Positions 1 to 9,552 of a stretch of DNA of 64,000 nucleotides are shown piece by piece (within the stretch, counting starts at the first letter, position 1; every line of letters starts with the position of its first letter). Under the pieces are notes generated by a model. It ran no database searches. It was given only the letters and a program-made list of their open reading frames with translations, and was not told the DNA's origin. Source of the DNA: CAWDBV01 sp963800705 (lineage in GTDB: Bacteria > Actinomycetota > Thermoleophilia > Solirubrobacterales > 70-9); contig CAWDBV010000008.1 of the NCBI GenBank assembly GCA_963800705.1, positions 1-64,000 on the forward strand, in the 5' to 3' direction. The translations under genes were made by a program, and so were the position numbers.

Positions 1-1
1 G

Positions 2-390
2 CTGCCGCACGACATCGCGCACGTGATCGTCGAGGACGAGCTCGGGCTGGAGCGTGGTGTGCTGGGGCGTGCTCGCCGCCGGCGGCCGGTTCCGCGGCGC
101 GTCGGTCCGCGCCGGCCGCCAGAAGCCGCACGCCGCCCGGCGCGGTCGCGAGGTGGTCGCCGCCGCGGTCGAACAGCTCAACCAGGCCGAGATGCTCGTG
201 CGCGTGGTGTGCGACGCGGCCGGCGCCGGGCGCGGTCGACCTGCGCGCGCGGCGCACCGGCGAGCGCTGGTGGTCCGAGACGCTCACCGAGGCCGCGGTC
301 GCGCGCGCCCTCGAGCGGCTCGGCGCCGCGGCCGAGGACTGGGCGCGGCTCGAGCCCGGCGGCGTCCTGCGCTTCACCTGGCCTGGATAA
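2..390 (+). CDS. conserved hypothetical protein, 5' truncated and frameshifted
   Basis: The left window edge cuts this gene. The reading begins LPHDIAHVIVEDELGL in one frame, moves to a second near position 55-60 (AAGGRFRGASVRAG) and to a third near 225-235, ending GGVLRFTWPG before a TAA at 388-390. Only by joining the three frames does one get a continuous, C/G-ending coding sequence of about 128 codons. The opening stretch resembles a small conserved protein of unknown function found in Actinobacteria; I recognise the pattern but not a function. The shifts look like single-base errors rather than decay, because codon bias stays strong on both sides. Confidence 0.5.
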   Translation, partial: AARHRARDRRGRARAGAWCAGACSPPAAGSAARRSAPAARSRTPPGAVARWSPPRSNSSTRPRCSCAWCATRPAPGAVDLRARRTGERWWSETLTEAAVARALERLGAAAEDWARLEPGGVLRFTWPG

Positions 391-554
391 GGCGTTGACG
401 CCGCCGAGACGGCGTGGATAGGGTCGAGCCGACGGGGTTGTGAACGTAACGCACGGATGGCCGCAGTAGCGACGCAATTCGACGCGGAGAACCGCCATGG
501 GCCATACCTGCGCCCGATCGCATCAGCGCACGGCGCGCCCCCGCGGGCGACAGG

Positions 555-2142
555 ATGCCCGCGCGCGACCGCCGCACCGCGGTGACGCCGGACACCGTCG
601 CGCGCCTGCATCGCATGATCGGCAATGCCGCCGTGGCGCGGTTGGTGCGTGCAGCGAGCGCTCAGCGCGTCCTCGCGGACGGTGGCCACCTGGACGAGCA
701 GAAGGTTCAAGGCCCGCGCGCATGAGATCTGGCTGCGCCGGGGTGGTGGGCACGGCTCGACGGCGGACGCCGACGCCGACTACTACGAAGCCCAGCGCCA
801 GATCGAGATCGAGGAGCGTGCGTACCGGCTCTCCCAGGACCGAGGTGGCGGTGACCCGGTGGCGGACTACTACGACGCCGAGCACGCGATTGTGGCCGAA
901 CGCACGGCCCGCCGCGACCGCCGCCGGCGCCGGCGCCGCGTGACCCGTCGGCTGCCCCGGCGGCGACCGCTACGGACCTGAACATGACGATCCCACGGCG
1001 CCGCATCGCCAGCGGCGGTCTGGCGGACCGCGATCAGCGAACCGCGGCGACGCTGGACACCGCATCAGGCGCGAACGGCCGCCGGAATACCCGAGCGCGA
1101 CCGAGCGGATCGAGGTCGAGAGCCCTGTCAGCTACCAGGCCGTCCTGCGACACGCACAAGGCTCGGCGGCGCCATGGCCTGGGTCGGAGAACGCCCGGGG
1201 CGAGAACTTCCGCCGAGCTCACACCGACATGGGATCCAACCCGTACACGATCGAGAACCGGACGACGCCGTGTGAAAGCTCCGACGGGGTGGCGATCGGA
1301 CGCCAGGGAAGCGGGGCGCTCGCGATGCTCGCGGCCTCCATCGGCACGGCGGGCGAAGCCGTTCCGACGGGCCTCGATTCCGCGGCCACGCACGCGGACG
1401 AGGACGACACAAGTGGCACACCGTCAGCCCGGACAAGGGCACCGGCGTCGCGGCCGACACGCGGGGCGATCTGACGCTGAAGGTCAAGCAGGCGCATCGA
1501 GTGGTCCCCAAGAAAGGCACTGCGCGACCCGGCGTCCAAATCACCAAGGGGGTGGCGTTCTCCGAGATGCTTGCGCAGGCGGAGGCAGCCAGACGCAGAC
1601 GGGCACCTTCGAGCACGCGCAGTGGCTGTCGGAGTACTCGTTCTACCTCCAGCACTACAGCCGGCTGAACTTGGGCGGATCTCCCAACGAGGCCAAGGTG
1701 TTCGGCAGCTGGGTCGCTGCCTGCACTTCTATCTGCGACGGCTCGACTTCCACGCGCGGTTCAGCCGCGGACCCGAAGCCGGGCTATCGGCGGCAAGGCC
1801 GTCGGGGCCAACGACGAGATCTCCTTGCCGGACATGACGCACCCAGGCGTGAAGAACCCCTGGGGCCTGCTGCCCAAGACGCCGCCGGCGAAGTGGCTCA
1901 CCGGGCTCGACCAGCAGGGCCAGGAACGTGTCAAGCAGGGCGCTCAAAGGAGGTCCCGGTCGGCGTCACCGGGTACGAACCAGGTCAACGCGACGGCGTG
2001 GAGGCAGGCCTACGAGAACATCGTGTACCAGGGACAGATGATCGCGGGCCACGCGGTGCCGGACTTCAGGATCCACGGTGAGGCGGGCTTCGCGTTCGAG
2101 ATCCGGACGCCGAAGCACGACGAGCAGGGCAGCTACTTCTAG
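555..2142 (+). CDS. fragmented large protein with eCIS-payload-like N-terminus
   Basis: An ATG at 555 opens a frame reading TVARLHRMIGNAAVARLVRA at about residues 14-33. This matches the L-x-R-x-x-GN-x-AV-x-x-L pattern seen at the start of many proteins linked to extracellular contractile injection systems and DUF4157 proteins. The frame closes at 723-725, but coding-like sequence continues in other frames (DYYEAQRQIEIEERAYRL near 780-830; a hydrophilic middle around 1430-1570; HAQWLSEYSFYLQHYSRL near 1615-1670; a C-terminus ending FEIRTPKHDEQGSYF at 2142). At least five shifts are needed to join them. No catalytic motif is recognisable. It could be a toxin/payload or an unrelated repeat-rich protein. 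Base composition is slightly less GC-rich than its neighbours. Confidence 0.4.
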
Positions 2143-3421
2143 CCGGTCCGGCCCGCCGCGACGGCCTCGATCAGCCCCGCCGCGCTGCGCGGTGCCGGGC
2201 GCCTGCAGCCGCGCGGACGCCGCGGCGAGCCGCGCGCGCAGCGCCTCGTCGGCCAGCAGGCGCGTCGACCGCGCCGAGCAGCTCCTCGGGCTCGTGGCCG
2301 TAGGTGTCGAGCCGCAGGCCGAAGCCGGTCTCGTGGACGCGCTGGGCGTTGTCGTACTGGTCCCAGAACAGCGGCAGCACGACCATCGGCTTGCCGAAGT
2401 GCAGGCACTCGGTGACCGTGTTGTTGCCGCCGTGGGTGATGACGGCGTCGACCTGCGGGAGGATCGAGGTCTGCGGCAGGAACTCCTCGCCGGCCATCGT
2501 GTCGGGCAGCCGCAGCAGCTCGTGCTGCGGGCCCTTGGAGACGATCACGCGGTACGGCGCGTCGGCGAGCGAGTCGACGAGCCGCTGCATCAGCTCGACG
2601 TCGGCGGAGCCGAGCGAGCCGAGCGAGAGGTAGACGAGCGGGCCCTCGCGGCGGCCAGCTCGGGCGGCAGCTCCCACGGCGCGTCGGTGGCGCGCACGCT
2701 GGACTGGAGGTTGTGCCAGCGGTCGCCGAGCGGGCGGGCGCGCGGGTAGTCGGCCTCGTCGCGGATACAGCGTGAGGTTCAGCCACGGCGACGTCGTGCA
2801 TGAACTCGAGCTCGGGCAGCGGGCCGCGCCGCGCTCCTCGCAGAGCGCGGACGAACGCCGCGTGCATCTCGCCGTGCGTGCGCGCGTACTCCTCCCAGTA
2901 CTCGTCCCACCGCGAGCGGTCGTCGGCCGGGTAGCCCGAGAACGGCGGCGGGACGTCGGGGTCCCGGAGCTCGGGCGGGTTGCAGGAGACGATCCGCACC
3001 CACGGGCGCCCGCAGGCGGGCAGCGCCGGGAAGGCGACGACGTTGTCCTCGACGATGACGTCGGGCTCGAGCTCGTCGATGATCTCGCGCAGCCGCTCGT
3101 CGACGTATTCGGCGCCGTCGATCAGCGCCTGGAAGGTCGGGGCGATGAACTCGCCGAGCTGCTCGATCGTCGGCTTGCGGAACACCGGCGCCGTCTCGCG
3201 GATGAAGTCCTTCCAGAACTGGCCCGGGACCTCGGCGCCTCGGGCGGCGGCGCGAGCCGCATCAGCCGCTCCTCGAAGCCCTGGGCCTCGAGCGTGCCCG
3301 CGAACGACTCCTCGACGATGAAGACGACGCGGTGGCCGCGCCTGCGCAGGACGTCGCCGATGCCGACGCAGTTGTTGGTCGGGCCGTAGGCGCCCTCGGG
3401 GAAGAACGCGATCGTGCTCAT
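2139..3421 (-). CDS. glycosyltransferase, UGT/MGT (macrolide-type) family, frameshifted
   Basis: Transfers a sugar from a nucleotide donor to a small acceptor, by family. The start ATG (3421-3419) reads MSTIAFFPEGAYGPTNNCVG, and GIGDVLRRRGHRVVFIVEES is the usual N-terminal Rossmann segment. The C-terminal half holds YLSLGSLG, FLPQTSILPQVDAVITHGG (donor-binding region, with HGGNNTVTE) and PLFWDQYDNAQRV, all typical of family GT1. About 427 codons when four frameshifts (near 3240, 2770, 2660 and 2230) are ignored, which is a normal length. Its ATG overlaps the RNase Z stop (ATGA), so the two are co-transcribed. The stop overlaps that of the convergent gene ending at 2142. The acceptor cannot be told from sequence. 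Confidence 0.8.
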
Positions 3422-4357
3422 GTCGGTGCCGGAGTGTCCTCCTTGACGAGGTGCGGCTCCCCGCGCTCGGGGAACGGCACCTCGATCGTGTCGAAGTCGC
3501 GCGGGACGAGCGTGTCGGGGAACACCGCCCGCGCCTCGTCGCGCACGTCGCGCGGGAAGTAGCGCGTCGAGAGGTGGGTCAGCGCGAGCAGCTTCACGTC
3601 GGCGGCGGCGGCGATCTCGGCGGCCTGGCGGGCGGTCGAGTGGCCGGTCTCCCGCGCGCGGTCGAGCTCGTCCTCGAGGAACGTCGCCTCGTGCACGAGC
3701 ACGTCGGCCTCGTGGGCGAACACCTCGGTGGCCTGGCACGGCGCGGTGTCGCCGGAGAGCACGATCCGGCGCCCGCGCCGCGGCTCGCCCAGCACCTGCT
3801 CGGGCGCCACGCCGTTGACGGTCTCCCCCGCCTGCAGCCGGCCGAAGTCCGGGCCGGGCTGCACGCCGAGCCGCTCGGCGGTCTCGGCGTCGAAGCGGCC
3901 CGGGCGGTCGTCCTCGGCGAACGCGTAGCCGTAGGCGTGAACCGCGGTGGTCGACCGGGAACGGCGCGATCGACGTAGCCGTCGAAGCCGACCTCCTCGT
4001 GCGGGTCGAGCTCCTCGAGCGCGAGCGGGAAGCGCGACGCGGCCCCACGCCGGGCGCATCGCGTCCAGCAGCGCCTTAGGCCCGGCGGGCCGTAGAGGTC
4101 AGCGGCCGCTCGCGCCCGCGCAGGTCGAACGTCTTGAGCACGCCGAGCAGCCCGAGCCAGTGGTCGAGGTGGTAGTGCGTGACGAAGATCGCGTCGAGCT
4201 CCGGCAGGCCGACCGAGCGCAGCAGCTGCTGCTGGGTGCCCTCGCCGCAGTCGAACAGGATGCGGTCGCCGCCCGCGCGCAGCAGCAGCGCGGGCAGGCC
4301 GCGGCGGGCGGTCGGCACGGAGCCCGCGGTGCCGGCGAAGAAGAGCGAGAGGTCCAT
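3418..4357 (-). CDS. rnz: ribonuclease Z (metallo-beta-lactamase fold)
   Basis: Endonuclease that trims the 3' trailer of tRNA precursors in the cytoplasm. The ATG at 4357-4355 gives MDLSLFFAGTAGSVPTARRG, followed by the conserved FDCGEGTQQQLLR, the zinc motif THYHLDHWLGLLG, and downstream LSGDTAPCQATEVFAHEADV, VLVHEATF and LTHLSTRYF, all RNase Z signatures in the usual order. The expected length of about 310 residues is reached if frameshifts near 4085, 4035 and 3960 are repaired. It lies 14 bp behind the phosphodiesterase gene and overlaps the glycosyltransferase start by 4 bp, so a three-gene operon is likely. It sits close to a tRNA gene, which is probably coincidental. Confidence 0.85.
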
Positions 4358-4371
4358 GGGCTGCGCCGAGC

Positions 4372-4862
4372 CTAGAGCGAGATCAGCTCGAAGCGCAGGC
4401 GGCCGTCCTCGACGGTCGCGATCCCCATCGTGTGCGAGGGCGCCGAGCGGCGCTCCGTCGGCGAGCCGGGGTTGAAGATCTGGAAGCCGTCGTCGGCGGT
4501 CTCGTGCAGGGGCAGGTGCGAGTGGCCGAACACGACGGCGTCGGCGTCCTTGAAGCGCGCCCGCATGCGCGCGAGGCGGCCGGTGCGCTGGCCCGGCGTC
4601 GTGGAGCATCCCGATCCGCGCGCCGCCCAGCTCGACCACGCGCGCGGCCGGGAGCATCCGCCGCAGCGCCTCGTCGTCGACGTTGCCGTGCACGCCGTGG
4701 ACCGGCGGCCCGAGGCCCTCGAGCATCCGCAGCACCTCGACGCGCATGAAGTCGCCGGCGTGCAGGATCGCGTCGGCGGCGCGCAGCTCGGCCACGCAGC
4801 GCTGCGGGGAGCGCGCGCGGGCCGCGCGGCATGTGGGTGTCGGAGATGACCGCGATCCGCAT
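4372..4862 (-). CDS. metallophosphoesterase, YfcE/MJ0936 family
   Basis: Small calcineurin-like phosphodiesterase. The ATG at 4862-4860 gives MRIAVISDTHMPRGP with the SDTH metal motif. HAGDF, HGNVDDEAL and GHSHLPLHE supply the remaining metal-binding residues in the family order (D-H, GD, GN, GHTH-type). About 163 codons, the usual size. Frameshifts near 4810 and 4590 interrupt it. An in-frame TTG three codons upstream is an alternative start; the ATG is preferred because the motif begins directly after it. It is first gene of the minus-strand run leading to rnz. Substrate not predictable. Confidence 0.8.
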
Positions 4863-4893
4863 GGTCCCCAACGCTAAGCTCCCGGCAGCCCAG

Positions 4894-4966
4894 GCGCCCG
4901 TAGCTCAGTGGATAGAGCGCTGCCCTCCGGAGGCAGAAGTCGCAGGTTCGAATCCTGCCGGGCGCG
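4894..4966 (+). tRNA. tRNA-Arg (anticodon CCG)
   Basis: A 73-nt cloverleaf. Acceptor GCGCCCG (4894-4900) pairs perfectly with CGGGCGC (4959-4965), followed by discriminator G; CCA is not encoded. The D arm is GCTC/GAGC, the anticodon stem CTGCC/GGCAG encloses loop CTCCGGA with anticodon CCG (decodes CGG), and the T arm is GCAGG-TTCGAAT-CCTGC. No mismatches in any stem. CGG is a heavily used codon in this window. Confidence 0.97.
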
Positions 4967-5026
4967 TGCGCTGCATGGGTCGCGAACTCCGGTTCCGTCC
5001 GACGAGAGACCGTACTGTCGCGTTCC

Positions 5027-5358
5027 GTGGCCGCCCTCAGCGTGTGCCCGAGCTGCGGATCGAACCTCCTGCAGCCCCTCCGGTGGGAGCCCCACGGTGA
5101 GGAGGAGGTGATGGTCGACCTCCGCTGCCCGGAGTGCCTAACCTGGATGCAGGCCTGCTTCTCCAAGGACGACATGAAGGAGCTCGACCGGCTCCAGACC
5201 GCCGGGCGCGAGGAGATCCAGTGCGCCTACGAGAGCCAGGTCGCCGAGGCGATGGAGGCGCTGATCGACTGCCTCCAGGCCGCGTTGGCGCTCGACCTCG
5301 TCGGGCCCGACGACTTCGCGCCGCGTTCAGCGCGCGGCGGCTGCCGCGCGCCGCCTGA
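5027..5358 (+). CDS. small zinc-ribbon protein of unknown function
   Basis: GTG start at 5027. Two CxxC pairs, CPSCGSN near residue 7 and CPECLTW near residue 36, form a four-cysteine zinc ribbon. The rest is an acidic helical segment (KDDMKELDRLQTAGREEIQ) ending LVGPDDFAP. A one-base shift near 5323 moves the reading to FSARRLPRAA and a TGA at 5356-5358; without the shift it would run on to 5425 over the next gene's start. About 110 residues. It follows the tRNA by 60 bp. I do not recognise a specific family; a DNA/RNA- or protein-binding accessory role is only a guess. Confidence 0.65.
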
Positions 5359-5421
5359 GCGCACGGATCACCCGCGCGGTGTGAGCCGCGGTCACCCTGC
5401 GGGTGGCGAAGGTGGGCTGCG

Positions 5422-6661
5422 ATGACCGGAGCCCTGTTCGGCGTGACGGCGCTCGAGGTCGACACCGGCTCGTTCCTCGCGATCGTCGCGACGGCCGCGA
5501 TCGCCGGGACGCTGTCCGCCGTCGCCGGCGCGCGCAACGTGTTCGTCCCGGTCGTGGTCGTCGAGCTCGTGCTCGGCGTGGTGATCGGGCCGCAGGTGCT
5601 GGACCTCGCCCAGGTCAACGACTTCACCGAGTTCTTCGCCGATCCTCGGGCTCGGCATGCTGTTCTTCTTCGCCGGCTACGAGATCGACATCGAGCCGCA
5701 TCCGCGGGGCAGCCGCTGCGGCTCGCGCTCGCCGGCTGGGCGCTCTCGCTCGTCATCGCCTACACGCTCGGCGGGGTCCTGGCCGCCGCTCGGCGTCGTC
5801 GTCTCGCTCGTCTACGTCGGGCTCCGCGCTGGCGACGACCGCGATCGGCACGCTGATCCCGGTCCTCTCGGACACGGGCGAGCTGAAGACCGAGTTCGGC
5901 CGCTACCTGCTCGCGGCCGGGGCGGTCGGGGAGTTCGGGCCGATCCTGCTGCTGACGCTGGTGCTCTCGACGCAGAGCGCGCTGCACAACGCGCTGATCC
6001 TGATCGCGTTCGTCGCGCTCGCGGTGGGCGTCGCCGTGCTCGCGGTGCGCTCGTCCGAGCACACGATGCCGGTGCTCGAGCGGACGATCGAGACGAGCTC
6101 GCAGCTCGCCGTGCGCTGGATCGTCGTGCTCGTGTTCGCGCTCGCGCTGCTCGCCTCCGACCTCGGGCTCGACCTGCTGCTCGGCGGGTTCGCCGCCGGC
6201 CTGATCACCCGGCAGGTCGCTCCGCGCGCGGGAGATGCCGCTGTTCGACTCGAAGCTGACCGCCGTCGCGTTCGGCGTCTTCGTCCCGTTCTTCTTCGTC
6301 GTCAGCGGCATGCGGCTCGACGTCGACGCGCTGTTCGCGAGCTGGGTCGGGCGTCGCGAAGCTGGCGATCTTCTTCGTGCTGTTCCTCGTCGTCCGCGGC
6401 ACGCCGGCGATGCTCCTGTACCGCGCGCGTGCTCCCGCTGCGGCGAGGACCGCCAGGCGCTGGCGCTGTTCACGGCGACGCAGCTCCCGCTCGTCGTGGC
6501 GATCACGACCGTCGCGGTCGACGGCGGCCACATGCAGTCCTCGACGGCGGCGGCGCTGGTCGGCGCCGGCGCGCTGTCGACGCTCGCCGGGCCGCTGCAC
6601 GGCCTGCGGATGCGCCGGATCGCCGCGGAGCGAGCGCGCCGGCCGAGCGCGCGGCACGTGA
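5422..6661 (+). CDS. CPA2-family cation:proton antiporter, frameshifted
   Basis: Inner-membrane Na+(K+)/H+ exchanger by family. From ATG 5422 the joined frames give about 12 hydrophobic helices, with family landmarks VIGPQVLDL, GLGMLFFFAGYEID, GTLIPVLSDTGEL, LGGFAAGLITRQ, FFFVVSGMRLDVDAL and FTATQLPLVVAITTVAV. These correspond to the Na_H_Exchanger domain without an obvious RCK/TrkA tail. About 410 residues. At least seven single-base shifts (near 5645, 5690, 5790, 5825, 6225, 6355, 6430, 6620) break the frame. The end is set at TGA 6659-6661, which overlaps the GTG start of the next gene as GTGA, implying translational coupling. Confidence 0.8.
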
Positions 6662-7991
6662 GCCAGCCGCGAGCGCGCATCACGAGGTCCGTGCCGCCGG
6701 CCGCGCTGTTCCGGCTGCGCATCTGGCTGAGCTCGGCGATGTGGGTCCCGGTGCTGGCCGCGAACGTCGTCGCGGTCGCGCTCGGCGCTCGGCCTGCCGA
6801 TCCTCGACGAGCATCTCGGCGACCAGCGGCCTGCCGCTGGCCGCTCCGTCGGTGCAGGCGATCTTCGGCGCGCTCGCCGGCGGCATGATCACGTTCACCG
6901 GCATCGTGTTCTCCGCGGTGTTCGTCGCCGCGCAGATCCAGACGTCGTCCTACTCGCCCGAGGCTCGCCGCGCGGCTGCGCCGCGACCCGGTGGTGATCG
7001 CCGGCCTCGCGCTGCCGACCGCGACGGCGATCTACTCGCTCGTTCGCGCTCGCGGCGCTCGGCCGCGAGACCAGCGATGCGCGGGCGGGACTTCGTGCCC
7101 GCCGCCACGGTCGCTGTGCGGGCTCGCTGCTCGCGCTGATCACGCATCGGCGCGTTCGTCGCGCTCGTCCAGCGCGCGTTCGAGAGCACGCAGATCGGCG
7201 GCATCCTGCGCACGCTGCATGCGGCGCGGCTACGCCGTGATCGAGGAGGTCCATCCCGCGCGTCGGCCCGGGCGGCGAGCCGCCGCAGCCGCCGGCGCGT
7301 GGACGCCGACGCGACGCGAGGTCGCGCACTCCGGGCGCGCCGGCCGTGATCGCCGCCGATCGACCGCGCGCGCGCTGCTGCGCCTCGCCGAGCAGACCGG
7401 CGGCTTCGTCGCGGTCGTCCCGATGCGTCGGCGAGTACCTCAGCCCCGGGCCGCGTGGTGCTGCGGATCAGCGCACGGGCACACCGCGCCGACCCGGCGC
7501 TGGCCCGGCGCGTCTTCGTGCTCGCCCGCCAGCGGACGATCGACCAGGACCCGGCGTTCGCGCTGCGGATGCTCGTCGACATCGCGATCCGCGCGCTCTC
7601 GCCCGCGATCAACGATCCGACGACGGCGGTCCAGGCGCTCGACCGGATCGAGTCGCTGCTCGCCGAGCTCGCCACCCGCCGCCCGGGGCCCTCGCTCGTC
7701 GTCGACGACGACGGGACGCCGCGCGCGATCGTGCCCGGCGCCCCGCTGGGCCGACTACATCGAGCTCGGGCTGATGGAGATCCGCCGCTACGGCGCCGAG
7801 TCGCCGCAGATCGTGCGGCGGCTCACCGCGCTCTACGACCGCCTGGCGAGGTCGCCGACGCCGGCGAGCGGCCGCGGATCGAGCTCGAGCGCCGCCTGCT
7901 GCGCGAAGCCGTGCCGGCCGCGTTCCCGGACGACGAGGAGCGCGCGATCGTCGAGCGGCCCGACCGGCTCGGGCTCGGCGGTGCGGGCTAG
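6658..7991 (+). CDS. DUF2254 predicted membrane protein, frameshifted
   Basis: The GTG start at 6658 overlaps the antiporter stop. Joined frames give LRIWLSSAMWVPVLAANVVA, then SVQAIFGALAGGMITFTGIV, VFSAVFVAAQIQTSSYSP, QTGGFVAVVPCVGEYLS, and the strongly conserved LVDIAIRALSPAINDPTTAV followed by a soluble C-terminus ending RPDRLGLGGAG. This is the domain order of DUF2254: four transmembrane helices, then a large cytoplasmic part. About 440 residues, normal for the family. At least six single-base shifts occur (near 6790, 6965, 7045, 7140, 7215, 7430, 7745). Function unknown; pairing with an antiporter suggests a role in ion homeostasis, which is inference. Its stop overlaps the convergent sulfur-carrier gene. 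Confidence 0.8.
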
Positions 7992-8261
7992 CCCCCCGCG
8001 ACGGCCGGCAGGATCGTCACCTCGTCGGACGTCGCCGACCTCGGTGTCGAGCCCGTCGAGGAAGCGGATGTCCTCGCCGCGGATGTAGACGTTGACGAAG
8101 CGGCGCAGGCCGCCGTCGGCGTCGGAGATGCGCTCGCGCAGCTCGCCGTGCTCGGCGTACAGCGCCTCGAGCACCTCGCCGACGGTGCCGCCGGAGGCCT
8201 CGGCCTCGGCGGCGCCGCCGGCCGCGTCGCGCAGCTGGGTGGGGAGCTTGACCGTCGCCAT
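7988..8261 (-). CDS. MoaD/ThiS-family sulfur carrier protein
   Basis: A beta-grasp protein of about 90 residues, ATG 8261-8259, beginning MATVKLPTQLRDAAGG. GGLRRFVNVYIRGEDIRFL is the conserved central strand region. After a one-base shift near 8020 the C-terminus reads DEVTILPAVAGG, ending in the di-glycine that is adenylated and thiocarboxylated in this family. Relatives include MoaD, ThiS and the mycobacterial CysO. It begins inside the stop codon of the threonine-synthase-like gene (TGATG), so the two are translated together under the upstream SAM riboswitch. A partner role as sulfur donor for that PLP enzyme is plausible; no molybdopterin or thiamine genes are near. Confidence 0.85.
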
Positions 8262-9491
8262 CAGACCGCCGCCCCGGCGAACGCCTCGTCGAACTCCTCG
8301 ATCCGCGGCGCGATCTCGGTCACCTCGAACGAGCCGCGGACGACGTCGATCGTCTTCAGGCCGTCGCCGGTGATGCAGAGCACGACGCGCTCGTCCGGCC
8401 CGATGTCGCCGCGCTCGGCGAGCTTGGCGAGGGTCGCGGTGGTCACGCCGCCGGCGGTCTCGGTGAAGATGCCGGTCGTCTCGGCGAGCAGGCGGATGCC
8501 GGCGCGGATCTCGTCGTCGGTCACCGAGTCGATGCCGCCGCCGGTCTTCTGCGCCAGCTCGACCGCGTACGGGCCGTCGGCCGGGTTGCCGATGGCCAGC
8601 GACTTGGCGATCGTGTCGGGCTTGACCGGGCGGCAGACGGCGTGCCGGCCTCGAACGCCTGGGCGACCGGGGAGCAGCCCAGCGCCTGGGCGCCGTTCAT
8701 GTGCGGCAGCTCGCCCTCGAGCAGCCCGCAGTCGATCCACTCCTGGAACCGCGGGCGATCTTGGTGAACAGCGAGCCGGAGGCGATCGGCGCGACCACGC
8801 GGTCGGGCAGCTCCCAGCCGAGCTGCTCGGCGACCTCGAAGGCGAGCGTCTTGGAGCCCTCGGCGTAGTAGGGGCGCACGTTGACGTTGACGAACGCCCA
8901 GTCGTCGCGCTCGCCGGCGAGCTCCATGCAGAGCCGGTTGACGTCGTCGTAGTTGCCCTTGATGGCGACCACGTTGGTCCCGTAGGCGCCGGTGGCGAGG
9001 ATCTTCTGCTCCTCGAGGTCGGCCGGGATCAGCACGTAGGTCGGGCAGGCCGGCCGCGGCGGCGTGGGCGGCGACCGCGTTGGCGAGGTTGCCCGTCGAG
9101 GCGCAGGCGATGGTCTGGAAGCCGAGCTCCTGCGCCCGCGCGAGCGCGACGGAGACCACGCGGTCCTTGAACGAGTGGGTCGGGTTGGCCGTCTCGTTCT
9201 TGACCCAGACCTCGCGCAGGCCGAGCCGCGCGGCGAGGCGGTCGGCCTTCACCAGCGGCGTCCAGCCGGTCGGGCAGCGCCGAGCGCGCGGGACCCTCCA
9301 GCGGCAGGAAGTCCGCGTAGCGCCAGAGCGTGTGCGGGCCCGCCTGGATGCGGCGCTTGAGCTCGTCGGCGCTCGAGCGTCGCGCCGCGTACGGCACCTC
9401 GAGCGGGCCGAAGCAGCGATCGCAGACGTAGCGAGCTTCGAGCGGGTAGGTCGGTTGAACATTCCTTGCACTTCAGGGCATCTGCCGGCAT
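8261..9491 (-). CDS. thrC: threonine synthase-like PLP enzyme
   Basis: PLP-dependent enzyme that in the classical reaction converts O-phosphohomoserine to threonine. The ATG (9491-9489) opens with a zinc ribbon, CKECS and YVCDRCFGPLEV, as in zinc-ribbon threonine synthases. NPTHSFKDR carries the PLP lysine, and ASTGNLANAVAAHAA and APIASGSLFTKIARG bind the cofactor phosphate. ITGDGLKT lies near the C-terminus. About 410 residues, normal. Five frameshifts (near 9445, 9270, 9045, 8757, 8645). It is preceded by a SAM-I riboswitch and followed by an overlapping sulfur-carrier gene, an unusual setting for a plain threonine synthase; homocysteine or cysteine synthesis is an alternative role. Confidence 0.85.
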
Positions 9492-9500
9492 GTGGTGAAA

Positions 9501-9518
9501 CCTCCGCCCGGGTGGAGG
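9501..9518 (-). promoter_or_regulatory. Shine-Dalgarno-sequestering hairpin before thrC
   Basis: On the minus strand CCTCC (plus 9518-9514) can pair with GGAGG (plus 9505-9501), extended by further G/C pairs around a short loop. The GGAGG is the ribosome-binding site, nine bases before the thrC ATG at 9491. This hairpin would hide the site. A second CCTCC lies about 20 bases further upstream (near 9536-9541), offering an alternative partner. This is how translational SAM riboswitches of high-GC bacteria usually work. Confidence 0.7.
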
Positions 9519-9552
9519 CGGTGGTGGCGGTACCAGGAGGCGTGCCCATCAC

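Noticed and set aside
5403..7139. A 578-codon open frame on the plus strand spanning the antiporter and DUF2254 genes
   Set aside because: It is a patchwork: it drops in and out of the real coding frames at each single-base shift. Family motifs fall in all three frames.
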